A DNA stretch of 64,000 nt from Coix lacryma-jobi var. lacryma-jobi (taxonomy: Eukaryota > Streptophyta > Magnoliopsida > Poales > Poaceae). The notes beneath the pieces are model-generated. The model was not told the DNA's origin. It searched no databases and saw nothing but the letters and a program-made list of their open reading frames with translations. The DNA lies in the NCBI GenBank assembly GCA_009763385.1, contig CM019824.1:148373705-148437704 (forward strand), read 5' to 3'. The translations under genes were made by a program, and so were the position numbers. Below, piece by piece: positions 1 to 12,533 of the stretch (positions are counted from its first letter, which is position 1; each line of letters starts with the position of its first letter).

Positions 1-36
1 TCACAACTCCCGGTGAGACTTAAGCGGTGTTCTAGG

Positions 37-202
37 CATGGGCGGATCTATATAGGTTGTAGTGGGTGCGGGCGCACCCACGAAAATTTCAAAAAACAGT
101 AATTATGATCAAATTTTCACCATATTCGTACTCATATAGTAAAATCTTATGTACCCACAAGGCAAGTGCACCCCCCTCACATTTGCTCTAGCTCCGCCCC
201 TG
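37..202. mobile_element. hAT-type MITE, 166 bp, with perfect 8-bp target duplication
   Basis: The termini are imperfect inverted repeats: CATGGGCGGATCTA at the left and the complement of CAGGGGCGGAGCTA at the right. The eight bases GTTCTAGG flank it on both sides (29-36 and 203-210). An 8-bp duplication with CAGGGGCGGA-like ends is typical of non-autonomous hAT elements in plants. It has no coding capacity; open frames crossing it are fortuitous. Confidence 0.8.
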
Positions 203-210
203 GTTCTAGG

Positions 211-2012
211 TGATCTTGTCAATCATAAGAAACCCTCCATGTGCTCCTCCCCAATAGGTCTTTTTAGAACGTATTCGAGAGTCTACCACACGAAGAATGA
301 ACCCTACACAGAGTTGGTTTCATCTGTTCATTATATGTCTTTTGTTGTGTTTAAGGTTACGTGTGGAGCGTGGATGTGCTGGCCTTTGCTAGTGTCGCTA
401 GTGTGTAATTCGGATCATATTCAACGTCAATAAATTGTTGGAGAAAACTAACAAATATACTCTCAAAACTTTTTAGCCACTTCTAAAACTCATTTAACGC
501 TTCTTTTTTTTTTGAAAGGAGATGCTCTGACCCGTGTTTACCTTGGAAGCGACAGTAAGAATTCGGGCCGGACGTAAAGCTGCAGCCTAGAGGAGCATAA
601 AAAAAACAAAAAGTGGGTCGTCGAAATGTGCCTAGCCCGAACTCGTGATTGAGTACTGATTAGCTCGGACCTAGTCACTCTCTAACACTATCCGCACTCA
701 TATTTCTTTATTTTCATCCTCTATACTGCCTAGTCATCAAGATTCTCTCCTCTATATTCATTTCTCCTGCATCCATCCATCCTCTATATTACTACTCTAT
801 GTCAGTGGGCCCCATTTGTCAGTGTACTTTTTCTTTTTTTTCCCCAACACGCAACACCGGACAACTCTCCTCATTCTCTCCCTCCTCCCTCTTCTCTCTC
901 CTTTATCATCTCCGCCGGCACTCCTCGTCGTCGCCGCCGGCGGCCTCGCGCCACGAGCCACTCCGGCGAGCGCACCGCCCCTCCGCCGGCGGCCTTGCGC
1001 CACGGGCCGCTCCGGCGAGCGCACCGCCCCTCCGCCGGCGGGCCGTGCGACGCCCCTCCCTCTTCCTCCTTCACCCCGGCGCCCCCACCCTACTCCCACC
1101 CCGCGGGCGGGCCGGCGAGCTCGACGCGGCGAGGGAGCGGCGGGCGGGCCGGCCGCGGGCGAGTCGCGCTCGGGACGCGGGGAGGGCCGCCGCCTCCGGC
1201 CAAGGGTGAGCCGCGCACGGTGCACGGGGAGGACTCAGTCGCGGCGGCGCGGGCGAGGTAACGGCGAGCACGGAGGTGGAGGTCGAGCAGGCTCCTCTGC
1301 TCCCTCCGGCTGCTCCAATCGCCGGTCCTCTGCCCCCTATCTCTCCCTCTTCTGTCGGCGCGTGGGGCGAGCGCCGCTCTCGGCGGCCAGCGCTCCCAGG
1401 CGCGGTGGCCTGCGCTCCCCGGCCAGCCATCCCCTTCTCTTCTCCCTTCCTACTCATGGGTGGACGAACAGGCGCGCGGGCCCCATGCCACGCCGGCCGA
1501 TGGCAGACGCCCGGGAAGCACGCTACTCTTAGCGGACGCGAGCTCGTCCGCTTGGGTAGCGGACGGTTCCCAATAGCCCGCTGCAGAAAAAAAAATTGCG
1601 CTATCTCTTACTTCAGTAAGTTTTACCGGACACCGGTGCGGTTCGTCTAAGCCCTACTCTCTTCTCTTAAGATAAATCCAAAAAGCACCCCCCTCCCGGC
1701 GTCCCTTCCCCCCTCCCCACCCGAGCTATTTTTTTTAAACCCGCCACTTAACAGCTCCACAAAGACAACCGCAACCGCAGCTACTGCTAGTGCTACACCA
1801 ACACGCACTCTCGCACACAGCCGCGGGCACAGTGACGCGGGCGGAGGAGCGGCGCCGGAGCTAGGGTTTTCCCTGATCCTGCGGGGCCGGGGAGCGGGCG
1901 GAAACCCTTGCCCGATTTCGGCGCCGGCAGGCGCAGTGCCGGTGCCCCCGAGGCCGGCGGGCGCGAGGCGGGTCGGGGAGCTGGGGCGCGGCGCCGTGGG
2001 CTCAGATCTGGT
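211..2012 (+). promoter_or_regulatory. Upstream region and probable 5' leader of the MAP70 gene
   Basis: No conserved coding sequence is visible. Up to about 830 the DNA is AT-balanced and unremarkable. From about 860 to 1500 it becomes very GC-rich, preceded by a CT-rich tract (860-905), and open frames appear on both strands purely because stops are rare. A second CT-rich, C-run tract lies at 1650-1730. Together these look like a CpG-rich grass promoter and leader ending at the ATG at 2013. The transcription start cannot be fixed from sequence alone, and an unannotated short upstream gene is not excluded. Confidence 0.45.
934..1045. repeat. 49-bp GC-rich tandem repeat, about 2.2 copies
   Basis: CCGCCGGCGGCC starts at 934, 983 and (partly) 1032, a constant 49-bp period, with the internal sequence GGCGAGCGCACCGCCCCT kept in both full units. 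It is a minisatellite in the GC-rich region upstream of MAP70 and creates spurious long open frames on both strands. Confidence 0.75.
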
Positions 2013-5000
2013 ATGACCGACGGCGGCGAAGACGGGAATGCGGCGGCGCCCAGGGCCCCCGCGCGCCGGAGGGGGCCCATGCGGGCCAGCCTCGACGCCG
2101 ACGAGTTCATCGCGCTGATGCACGGCTCGGATCCCGTCAGGGTCGAGCTCACCCGCCTCGAGAATGAGCTCAGGGGTCGGTTTCATCACCTGTCTGTTCA
2201 TTTTGTGCTTTGATTTTCCTCGCTGCAGTGGTTTCTAGGGTTTTGTCATGGAGGGAGGATTTATCTGTGTGCGGTTTTTGCTGGTGTCAGACAAGGAGAG
2301 GGAGCTTGGGGAGGCGCAGACGGAGATACGCGCACTGCGCCTGTCGGAGAGGGCGCGGGAGAAGGCCGTCGAGGAGGTAACCCCCAATTGCTTTCTACAA
2401 TCTATCGTGCTACCATGTGGATAATCTATCGTGCTACCATATAGATAATATAGTCTTCGACCCCTTGAGAGAGGGCGGGAAATACCCAAAAAAGGAGCTT
2501 GATGAGAGAAAAAGGAAGAATTGTCTGTTTCTATTTTAGGGATGTCTATTGCCTTCGGACTGCATTTCAAAGTGATGTTGATTGTGGAAAATAGCCAAAT
2601 TGTGGTGAGCGAGCTAGCTAGGTTTGACCAGATACAAACAAAGCTAGGTGTGCTCGAGTGTAGTTTGAGTCCAAAGAATTGGATGTGTTTCAGCATTTAG
2701 CAACAGTGAGTTGTCTTACTCAATTTGGTAGCTTTGACTTTTGACCTAACTTATGTTACTGCAGGATACAAATTTCTTGTTAGTATTGAGGCTATGATAT
2801 GATTATTCCTTTCCTCTCATCTTTTTCCTTTTCTTTGCTATTTGCTTCAGAAAACTTGTTTTGTCAAGACCTGGTGTTTTTAAGGCTGTTCAAAGTATTT
2901 TTTCTACAGAAAAAAACAAAAAAATAATTTGTTTCCAGACAATGTTCTGATCATGTTAACTGTTTTCTTCATTTTCCCACATTCTGGAGCTAATTTGTTA
3001 CCTGCAGCATTGGCTTTCCATCATGTGGCCTTGGTACCCTTTTGGGACCTTATTATAGGATATTTGGTTTGAAGCAAAATATGGCACACCAAACCTTAGG
3101 GGGCGTTTGGATCCCTTCATTTTTGAGGAATTGGAATCCACTCAATAAACTAGGATATTGGGCTTGGAATTTGACATTCCACCACTTTCCAAAGTTCACA
3201 TATAAGCCTATCTCAAATTCATAGGGTGGGAGAGGGAAATGGATTCTATAGACCACCATGCTATATTTTTACTTTGCAACTTATAACACTCTTTTCAACT
3301 CACTCCTCTACGGTAGAAATGCAACAAATGAGTATCTCTCTTGTATAGCCAACAATAATATACAAATATAATCCATATACAACCATATTAGCTTCATTAA
3401 TATGTGTCTAAATTATGATTCTAAAATGAATTCAATTCCAAGGATCCAAACGGGTCCTTAGAGAAATTAGCATCACCAATAAACCCATGGGCTGTCCAAA
3501 CATCGGCAAGAAAATAGACTAAGGTTTCACTTGGCAAGGGAACCTTGTCGAATTTCTGTGGGAAAACAGATGCTTGCCAAATCTGGTCAACACAGCCAAA
3601 TTCTGTTAGGGGCCGTTTGGATCTTTCATTTAGAGGAATTGAATCTACTTAATAAACTAGGCTATTTGGGTTGGAATGTGACATTCCATCACTTTCCAAA
3701 GTTCACATATAAGTCTATCTCAAATTCATAGGGTGGGAGATAGAAATTGATTCTATAGATAACCATGCTATGTTTCTACTTTGCTACTTAACACGCTCTT
3801 CAACTCACTCCCCTATACGGTAGAAATGAAACATATAAGCATCTCTCTCGTATAGCCAACACTAATATACAAATATAATCCATATACAAATATAATCCAC
3901 ATACAATACAACCATATTAGCTTAATTAATATATGTCTAAATTATAATTATTAAAATGAATTCAATTCCAAGGATCCAAACGGGGCCTTACGGAAATACT
4001 GGTTCCGAATCTTGTAAACCCTAATGTCATGGCCCCATGATGCAGTGGTCTAGTGCTTGTATCTTTTTAACAGTTGTTACAATTAATAACCATTTGCTTC
4101 TAAGATATTTTTAAGATTCTACCATGTTTTCTTCAGCCTTAAACTACCATGGTCCTCTTCTGAGCTCATACATTTTTTAACTAACCTGATACCAAGAGAA
4201 CACTTGGGCATCTACATTCTGCTGCATCATCATATTTCCACAATATTCTTAGATCCCCAATACATTTCTTGGAGCTTGGTTTTCCTTCATTTATGATTCT
4301 GATGAATCTAATCAACTCATTCATAGCATATGTACAGGTACCCTTCACAGTATTACCAATCTAAGGTTTAAAGTCCACATGCTTGTAGGCTGTTTTTGCA
4401 ATTTACATATTCTGTTGCCACCTGTTATTAATTAATTAACCAAGGTAATGCCTCTTTTAAATTGGTCTGTGTGCTTCAACTGAAATAACAATTATATTTA
4501 ACACCAGAATTTGGTTACTTCTCTTAGTTTAGCACTGATAATTCCAATTAGAGGTAATTTCGCTTTGACGTACGTACATTCAGTACACTGCTTTCATGCC
4601 AAAGAAAGTGAGCTGTATGTTGTTTAAGGTGTGCTATTCATATTATTGATAGTTTTGTTTAGTGGTCTTGTTGCACAAGGTTGCTTTTCTGGGAGAGACT
4701 GAGTCTATGCTCGAATGTTTCATGGAGTGATGTTTTCAAGTATTATTTGGTTGTTAAGAACTTAAAGTGATTGTCAGGAGTCAGGACAGTAGTCAAATTT
4801 ACTTCATGATGAAATATACTTATTTTGTGCCTCTGAACTTGGGTCACGGGAAGAATGGCACATTCAAGAAAAGAAATGACTGATGTACTTTTTTTAGTAA
4901 AAAAAAGAAACTTGGATGCAAATAACTCTCTTCTATTTCTAATGCGGTTGTATTTTGGCTGCAGCTTACAGATGAATTGGAGAAGATGGCTGAGAAACTC

Positions 5001-8000
5001 AAGCTGACAGAATCTCTCCTCGAAAGCAAAGTACCACAGCTTGTACTTACTTTTTGCTTGTTTCCTCTATTGATTGATTGAGGTTAACAAAGCCCAAAAA
5101 ATACCTGCAGAATCTTGAAGTTAAAAAGATAAATGATGAGAAAAAAGCTGCATTGGCTGCCCAGTTTGCAGCAGAAGCAACTTTGCGAAGAGTGCATGCA
5201 GCCCAGAAAGATGATGACATGCCACCAATTGAAGCCATTCTTGCACCACTTGAAGCTGAGCTAAAGCTTTCTCGCCAAGAGGTAATAGTCTTTTATAGTT
5301 GTTTTTTATTTTTGTTTGTGCAGATGTCTTCCTGTAGGTTTCTGTTACATTTGCAAATATTTGACGCCTCCAGTCACCGTGGATCATCTAACTACCCTTT
5401 TTCCAATTTGTCATGTATTTCCTGTGGACAAAGTGTATGACAAGTTAAACCTTGTTTTCAGATTGCAAAGCTCCAGGATGACAACAGGGCTTTGGATCGT
5501 CTAACAAAACAAAAAGAGGCAGCTCTGCTAGAAGCAGAGAGGACGGTGCAAATTGCTATGGCAAAAGCTGCTATGGTTGATGATTTGCAAAACAAGAACC
5601 AAGAGTTGATCAAGCAAATTGAGATCTGTCATGTAAGTGGGTACATGCAGTTTATTCCCTATCATGGAAAGACAATAACTTGCCAGTCCAATTGAATTAG
5701 TTTAGTGCCTAATTGATTGACTTTTTTTTCATTGCAGGAAGAAAATAAAATCTTAGATAAGCTGCATCGCCAAAAGATTGCAGAAGTTGAAAAGCTTAGC
5801 CAAACTGTGAGAGAGTTAGAAGAGGCTGTTCTTCAAGGTGGTGCAACGGCTAATGTTGTTCGAGATTACCAGCGCAGGTTTCAAGAAATAAATGTAACAA
5901 ACTATCCTTAGATTGGTTACTTCTTTTGCCTTGAAATCCGTGTCATTTTTTTTTTATCCTTTTCACACAAACTCTTGATTCATGTTTATGTTTATGTTTA
6001 TGATTTTATTAGGAAGAAAAGAGAACACTTGACCGTGAACTTGCACGTGCAAAAGTTACAGCAAACAGGGTTGCTTCTGTTGTTGCCAATGAGTGGAAAG
6101 ATTCTAATGACAAGGTGATGCCAGTTAAACAGTGGCTTGAAGAGCGTAGGTTCTTGCAGGTCTGATGGTTAAACTAACCTTTTGTTTACTTTGTTAGCAT
6201 TCAACTCTGCAAAAATATGCATATTCTTTGGTGGAACAAAATGTACCACCTGTTAGACCTGATTCTTTTCTTGAGTATCATATTTGATAATTTCTTGTTT
6301 CTATAGGGGGAGATGCAACAACTTCGTGACAAGCTTGCCGTTGCAGAACGTACAGCACGATCTGAAGCTCAACTGAAGGTTTGTTACAGTTGAGCAGCCT
6401 GGTTGTGTTCTGCTGATTGCTTGCCTACTAGCTTTCTAGCTTCACATAAGCCTTCGTATTCTAATGTAATGTAGCATTTGTTAAATGAGTTAGTTCAGAT
6501 GAGCTAAACTTCTGCACCTTACTCAGGAAAAATATCAGTTACGTTTGAAAGTACTAGAAGATGGACTAAGGGGGCCACCAAGTGGCTCTAGTCGTCCACC
6601 TACTGAAGGAAAGAGCTTTAGCAATGGCCCTTCCCGCCGGTTATCACTCGGTGGAGCTGATAACATATCAAAATTGTCTCCAAATGGCTTATTGTCAAGG
6701 AGATCTCCTTCTTTTCATTCAAGATCATCCCTTTCATCAAACAGCAGCTTGGTCCTGAAGCATGCTAAAGGCACTTCAAAGTCATTTGATGGCGGAACTA
6801 GGTCACTAGATAGGGGAAAGGTCCATGGAAATGGAGCTCATTTACTCAACAGATCTACAGATGCTGTTAGAGATAAAGAGACTAATGGTAGTTGGAAGGG
6901 CGATATGGATGACAGAGCTAATGAGAGTGCAGACGGCAACACAGATGTGAAAAGTAACGAAACCACGAATAATAACTCAGCTGAGACAGTTTCTGGCTTC
7001 CTATATGATATGCTCCAAAAAGAGGTAATTTCTTTGAGAAAGACATGCCATGAAAAGGATCAGATTCTAAAAGATAAAGATGATGCTATTGAGGTATGCG
7101 TCCATTTCTTATTTGTTCACTTTAGTGGATAGTTAGCTATATACTGATTGTTATGAAGTTTGCTTATCTATTGTTGTCTGGCAGATGTTAGCAAAGAAAG
7201 TGGACACCTTAACCAAAGCAATGGAAGTGGAGGCTAAAAAGGTCAGACGAGAGGTTGCAGCCATGGAGAAAGAAGTTGCAGCAATGCGTGCCAGTAAAGA
7301 ACAAGAAATCAGAGCCAAGCGGCTTGGTACGAAAGGCTCTGGTAGTTCACAGCTGCTTCCTGGAAGGTACATTTTCAGGAATGCTACAATATTTGTAGAT
7401 GTTTGAGCTTATCATTATTGAAATGCTCAATGCCTGGGATACTGTTTGATCATAATTAGCTAAAATAGGTAGCTTAATAAATATCTTGGAAGAGGTTGAG
7501 CAGTAAGTATCCTACATACTCCCTGCGTTCCCAATTATAAAATGTTTTGTCTTGTCTAGATACATTGCTTTTACTATGTATCTAGACTAAGTGCATAGCA
7601 AAATCTACTTATATCTAGAAAAGCCAAAACTTTTTATAATTTTGCACAGAGAAAGTACGTTTTTACACTATCTGTAGGTGTTAGTTTTATTTCATGACAC
7701 TTTTTCTTTTATTTTCAGATTTTTTTCTTAGTTTTAGTTCTCCATGTTTATGATGCCATTCCCAACAATTTCTGATACATGTGATAAATAGAAGTACCAT
7801 GAACAACTGTATTTTTGGTTTGAAGAGCCTTTGTTTTAATACAGTGCAATCTTTTGAAAGCATTGATGTTTGTCTTGTAGACTGCTGCAAGCTGGCGCAA
7901 AATATCTTATCCCCCCAACAAAAAAAAATTGTTCTTTTTTCTAAATCATTGAATTATGTTCTATGCCTGCAGAAACGCACCACGAAGTGGGTCGATGCGC

Positions 8001-8012
8001 AGCTTCCAGTGA
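2013..8012 (+). CDS. MAP70: Microtubule-associated protein 70 (MAP70 family), 11 exons
   Basis: Plant-specific coiled-coil protein that binds and organises cortical microtubules, including at secondary wall thickenings (family knowledge). Exons read from GT/AG borders and unbroken frame: 2013-2175, 2291-2376, 4965-5030, 5111-5281, 5462-5632, 5738-5893, 6013-6159, 6307-6378, 6527-7093, 7185-7366, 7973-8012; total 1,821 nt, 606 residues plus TGA. This is close to the roughly 600-620 residues usual for the family. Visible family features are an N-terminal LDADEFIALMHGSDPVRVEL block, long heptad-rich coiled coil, the VVANEWKDSNDKVMPVKQWLEERRFLQ core (in exon 7), and a Ser-rich basic linker in exon 9 (RRLSLGG, RRSPSFHSRSSLSS). 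The start is the first ATG giving the conserved block; an in-frame ATG at 1908 would add a GC-driven 35-residue leader and is rejected. The last 40-nt exon is short but preserves frame and gives a basic SGSMRSFQ end. The member number is not assigned. Confidence 0.93.
2398..2451. repeat. Short tandem duplication at the start of MAP70 intron 2
   Basis: The string AATCTATCGTGCTACCAT occurs twice, 26 bases apart, followed each time by a GTGGATAA or ATAGATAA variant. It lies just inside intron 2 and does not touch the splice donor at 2377. Confidence 0.7.
3099..3457. mobile_element. Tourist-like MITE, copy 1, in MAP70 intron 2
   Basis: A 359-bp element with inverted ends GGGGGCGTTTGGATCC and GGATCCAAACGGGTCC, flanked by TTA on both sides (3096-3098, 3458-3460). 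A 3-bp TTA duplication with GGSSCGTTTGGATCC ends is the pattern of PIF/Harbinger-derived Tourist-like MITEs. It has no coding capacity. It is very similar along its length to the second copy 150 bp downstream. Confidence 0.85.
3609..3987. mobile_element. Tourist-like MITE, copy 2, in MAP70 intron 2
   Basis: A 379-bp element with ends GGGGCCGTTTGGATC and GGATCCAAACGGGGCC, again flanked by TTA (3606-3608, 3988-3990). It is in the same orientation as copy 1. The extra length compared with copy 1 comes mainly from a short internal duplication around 'CATATACAAATATAATCCA' near 3870-3900. Each copy has its own TTA duplication, so these are two insertions rather than one duplicated segment. Confidence 0.85.
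7519..7655. mobile_element. Decayed Stowaway-like MITE in MAP70 intron 10
   Basis: The left end CTCCCTGCGTTCCCAATT resembles the Stowaway consensus CTCCCTCCGTCCC. The right end is degenerate (AGAGAAAG). TA dinucleotides flank both ends (7517-7518, 7656-7657). The inner sequence has inverted arms, TCTAGATACATTG against TATGTATCTAGA. It is intronic and leaves the splice sites at 7367 and 7972 untouched. Confidence 0.6.
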
Positions 8013-8330
8013 TGGCAGCACTAACACCAAGCAGCATTCTTGGATAGATCCTTTTCTGTTCCACCATTTGTTCCATTCCTATCCTATTAATTTTGTGGCT
8101 AAAATCATAGCACAGTGAGATGACCCAACAATACCTAGATCAGGGTAAGAGTAGGCTCGGATCTGATGAGACCATTGTGGGAGTGAAGCTGAGCCTGTGT
8201 CTAACCTTGTGGCGCGCCCTCTTGTTTCTTTTAGTCTAGGCAGTGCACCTGATGCTTGTATAGGCTGGGGATCTTCGCATCCCCAATCTGTAATGTAGCT
8301 TTAGTGCTCAGTTACACAGGACACCCGTAG
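8013..8330 (+). other. Probable 3' UTR of MAP70
   Basis: Sequence following the TGA at 8010-8012. It has no other coding signal and shows GT-rich runs typical of plant 3' ends. No canonical AATAAA signal was seen at a convincing place, so the end is a guess. The stretch from here to about 9310 is AT-rich intergenic DNA in which I see no gene. Confidence 0.4.
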
Positions 8331-9313
8331 CCCAGGTTGTGAATATTGTATCCTCTCACAGGCTTGTTTGCGCTGCTCTGTTTGCCCTGTGTTTGGGTTG
8401 GAATTTTTAACATGGCTTCTGGCTTGTCTGAGTTCTGTTGATTAAGTGGTGACACGTGTTCATCTGCATATGTACATCTAGTGACAACTGCCAACTGATG
8501 TGTATCTTCCATGTATGGCATGCTTCTGGATTGGGTATTCGGGTTGGCATTGGGATATAGCTCTTCAAAAATTTCCTGTGGTACTGTCGTGAGTGTGGTT
8601 TTAGGACTTGTTTCGCATATTCGGTACTACAGCTATGAGCTATCTTTGTATAACTGTCATTGCCAAAGAGCTACAGTTTCAGATAATTTTGTAGAGCTAC
8701 AATTCTGCGTGGAATCACATGTCACCCAAGTTTATGTGGGGACCCTGGATTAGTATAATCGTATGTGGACTTGCGTTCCTGAATGCTGATACCTGAGCGG
8801 TGATACTCATGACATTAGTCATGGTTCTATGAAACTAGTCTTGGAGGTTGTAGCTTGTTGACAGTTTTTCATATAGATTTCTCGTTTTGTGAAACGATCC
8901 AACATTTCGACGTGACACAAAAAGATAGTATATTATGATAAAATGATTGGAATTGTCAATATGCCTAATACGCCAAGGAATTATGCCCCCTTAAATGCGG
9001 AAATATTTCCACATTATTAAAATGATTTATATCTCTTATAATTGTAAATCTCATTAGCAATTCTCCCAACATGTAAGTTATCCATCTCAGCAGCACACTA
9101 TCACATACAATTAAAATCCACTAGTACAAATGATGTTCATGTCAGCAAGACATATAAGCACTATATTGCCTATGTCAATATGTCACACAATCCACTAACA
9201 TTTATTTATAATATTTATTCCTTTGTATAAGTAATTATTTAGTCTAATTTTATTCTAAATTATTTGTAATCCTCACAGCAACACGCGGGGTACCATTCTT
9301 GTTCTACAGATTT

Positions 9314-9916
9314 CTAAGGTCTCCTTTGAAATAAAGGAAAAACATATGAATTTTAGAGGATTTTAATCCTACAGGAATGTTTCCTATGCACATCTTTGGA
9401 ATGAAGGATTGAGCCATATGGAATTCCTTAGGATTGTTATAGGATGCATGAAAGCATAGAAATTTTGGAGAAAAATTAACATGAGGTTGGACCTTAGAGA
9501 AAATTTTCCTTCGTCCTCTCTTTCCGTGGAATGCTAGCACATGCATGTGATTTCAAAGAAAACAAAAGAATCTGATCATAGCTCTTTGTTTTCTTTCCTT
9601 CATGAAGTATGAGAAAACCACATTGTACATTGGCTAATACCTTGTGCATGTCATGTCCAATCTTTGTTGCTCTCCATCTTACACTGATTAAGTACTAAAT
9701 CTTATTTTCTTATTATATAATTTATTTGATTCTACCATCCCGAACACCTCTATCTATATTTTCCTATGTTTTTTTGTTCCTTTGTTTTCCCATAAACTCC
9801 TATAGTCCGTTTTTGCGTTTTTTATCTTTCCTCCGTTTTGCATTCCTTTATTGTTTGTTCCAAATAGCCCCTTAGTTCTTGTATTTTCCTGTGTTTCATC
9901 CAAAGGCTACATTAGA
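9314..9916. mobile_element. MITE-like element with degenerate inverted ends
   Basis: The left end reads TTTCTAAGGTCTCCTTTGAA followed by AGGAAAA. The complement of the right end reads TTTCTAATGTAGCCTTTGGA and then AGGAAAA. The inside is AT-rich with repeated 'TTCCTATG/ATAGGA' strings and no coding frame. No clean target duplication was found, so the superfamily is not assigned. Confidence 0.4.
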
Positions 9917-9942
9917 AATTTTCATGCACTATGGATTCATGT

Positions 9943-10502
9943 AGGATTGTTTGGAACACAAGATTCAAATAACAAAGGAATAGAAAAATATAGAAATAGG
10001 ATAGGAATACATGTGTAAAACATATGATTAAAAATGGAGGAATTTAGTGAGTATGGCTGTTTAGATGTCCGACAGGAAAACAAACGGTTTCTAGATACAA
10101 GTGAAGTCAACGGTAGATCACTTCTGTTATTAATCAATCTGCAAGGATCAAGCAACCAGGACACCCCCCCCCCCTTCATATCTCATCCTAAGTAGGATCC
10201 CATTGCAAGGATGACAAAGTTGTTTGCCTCGATCCTAGGCGTAGGAGCAAAATAATGAGGTTGGATTGAATGGATGGAAAGTTTTCTATGTTTTTCCTAT
10301 AAAATCAGCCATGTAATTTTCCTCTATTTTCCTTATAGGGTTCCTATGAACCAAATGCTGCTACAGTACTTTAATCCTAAGGAACCTGATTATCTGAATC
10401 TTGTGTTTTTCCTAAGTTTCACCTTCATTCCATCCTATGTTTTTTCTATTTCTGTGTGTTTGAGAATCCTGCATTCCACAAAAAAAGCTAAAAGGAGCCT
10501 AA
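9943..10502. mobile_element. Second MITE-like element related to the previous one
   Basis: The left end has GGATTGTTTGGAACACAAGATTC followed by AAATAGGATAGG-type sequence. The complement of the right end (about 10502 inward) has GATTCTCAAACACACAGAAATAG followed by AACATAGGATGG. The arms are therefore inverted and share the AT-rich 'ATAGGA' vocabulary of the neighbouring element at 9314-9916. Boundaries are approximate and no duplication was recognised. A C-run (10164-10173) lies inside. Confidence 0.35.
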
Positions 10503-10557
10503 AGCAAATTGACCTTTTTGCTCAAATCGATGAAGGCTCAAATATTTCATTTGCTAT

Positions 10558-12066
10558 TGAAAGCATCTAGGGCCCTAGTGGATTTCGATGATTGATGACA
10601 TCATAAGATTATTGTGACTAATATGTCTTTTGCAGAAACAGTGAAAGTTAGGTCACAATAATGACGACGATATGGAAAAATGGTTTTCATGCCTCCTAGC
10701 GATAAAAATCGATTCTGTTTTCAAAGGATGCACGGCGAAGACGGAGATAAGCTAGTTCTAAATGTCGATTGGTGTTAGGAGACACTTAGAATAGTTTAGG
10801 TCTTTGTTTCTCCTTTGGTTGTACTATAAAGAGAAGCGTGAATGAGTAGCTTGACCTAGGTGAGTCCATTGAGGTAGATGTGGTGCACACTTGTTATTTC
10901 ATAGCTCTAGGTAGCTCAGAGATAGCCCATAGGTCGTGAGGATCGAAAGACCTGAAGTCGCTTCGGCCCTCAGAAGGGCATCAGACGCTGTCACTGCTAT
11001 CATCGGACGTGCGTCTGATGCCAAAAGGAAATGCACAGTGTGTTTGCCTGTGCATCGGACACACTAGTGGGGTGGCGTCGGATGCACAAATGGCATTGTT
11101 CACTTGGAGTGAAAGTCAACGTCACATCGGACGCTGATATCAGACACGTCGGGGGGTGCGTCCGATGTTCATGCAGAGAGGTTCCCGAGAGGGGTGTTCG
11201 CCATCAGACGGGTCTAATAGGGTGACATCAGACGCTGCGAGCATCTGATGCCACTGTGATGTATGCTGCCAGTTACCGTTACCCGTGGCATCGGAGCGTC
11301 TGATGCCCCTTTTCATGCAGCAGTTTACCCCTTCGTGGGAGAGGTTGTGTGTGAGGCTATAAATACTCCAACATCTCCTCCATTTGGGGTCTAGGTAGCA
11401 AGTGTGCAAAGGAGTGCAAGAGCACTATTGTGGTTGTGAGATTTGTTAATTGCGAGATTAGATACCTCATTAGCGAGTTGTGAGTAGCAAGTGTGCATCC
11501 ATCAATCTTTTTGGCCTTGTGTCGGTCAAGTGAGAGTTCTAGCTTGTTACTCTTGGTGATCGACATCACCTAGATAGCTTGGTGGTGATTGGGAGCTTGG
11601 TGATCATCCAAAGAGTTTGTGGATGAATCAACTCAAGTTGTGACCGGTTTTGGGCGATTCACTGGCCGGAGTGGCGAAGAATCAGCTCGTAGTGAGTACT
11701 TGATCCTTGCGCGGATCAAGGGGGAGCAATACCCTTACGCAAGTGCTCCAACAAGGATTAGAGGGTGCTCCAACAAGGATTAAGGGGTGTGTCGACACCT
11801 AGATACCTCGGAAAAATATCATGACGTTCCTCTTCTCTCTTTACTTACACATTTATTTTGAGCATTTCAATTCTTGCAATTTACTTTTGTTAAAATGTGA
11901 TGCTAGAGTAGGGTTGGAAACTAGGTGATAGTCATTTATGAGAGAGAGAGTCTTTGCTAGATACTCTACTAGGCACAAGGCGTGAAGTTGGGCTAGATTA
12001 GGTTTAATTCCTACGAGAAAATTTAGATTAGTCCAATTCACCTTCCTCTTGGACATTTTGATCACA
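10558..12066 (+). repeat. Sirevirus-type Copia LTR (solo or truncated element)
   Basis: It begins TGAAAGCATCTAGG, matching in layout the minus-strand reading of the solo LTR at 13271-15752 (TGAAAGTGCATG..., then a GATGACA/GATGATTGATGACAT block). It ends near CCAATTCACCTTCCTCTTGGACATTTTGATCACA, the mirror of the 'GGGGGGTGAATAGG' start seen there. TATAAATA lies at 11358-11365. Upstream of it (10975-11310) are repeated inverted blocks built from CATCGGACG and CGTCTGATGC. No matching 5-bp duplication to GCTAT (10553-10557) was found at the right, so it may be a truncated element and the right end is uncertain. Confidence 0.6.
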
Positions 12067-12533
12067 ATAAATTTACCCAATTGCATTAGGTCGCTTGCAC
12101 ATTTTGTTGAATATTCGTGTCAATATTTTTCTTTAGGACTTCTAGAACCATTAGACGTCCTAATTGCTCTTTACCGTTTAAAATTTGAGAAACTCTGGAG
12201 CCTATAATTCTATTTGCATTGCTCCTGTCTAAAGGGGAAAATAGTAATAAAATAACCATGTCACACGTATAGAGAAATAAAATATTCCGAGATCGAGGCT
12301 GAGATTTTTTTTTGACATGTCAGATGTGCAATATTCAAGCAACAAAATAAAATGTTCCGAAAAGCAGGTCTGGATCTGTCCACTTTTTCCATCATGTAAG
12401 GGAGAAGGTGGACTATTGGATTTCAATCAATGGTTAGAAAATTGATAGCTTTTATAGACAATCAATCAAAATCAATAGATATAAATAGATCCCTTTAAAA
12501 CTTTTATGCTTTTATAAAACTACTCCTTTAGTA
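12067..12533. other. AT-rich intergenic stretch, nothing recognised
   Basis: No conserved coding sequence, repeat array or terminal repeat was recognised here. The first part may be the remains of internal Copia sequence following the LTR above, because a poor primer-binding-site-like string (CAATTGCATTAGG) occurs near 12080. Confidence 0.3.

Noticed and set aside
797..1532. Overlapping open frames of 120-240 codons on both strands
   Set aside because: They arise from GC-rich, repeat-bearing DNA with few stops, are mutually overlapping and show only Pro/Arg/Ser-rich, non-conserved sequence.
1908..2012. Upstream in-frame ATG for MAP70
   Set aside because: It would add a 35-residue Gly/Arg/Ala leader due to GC composition; family proteins start near the ATG at 2013.
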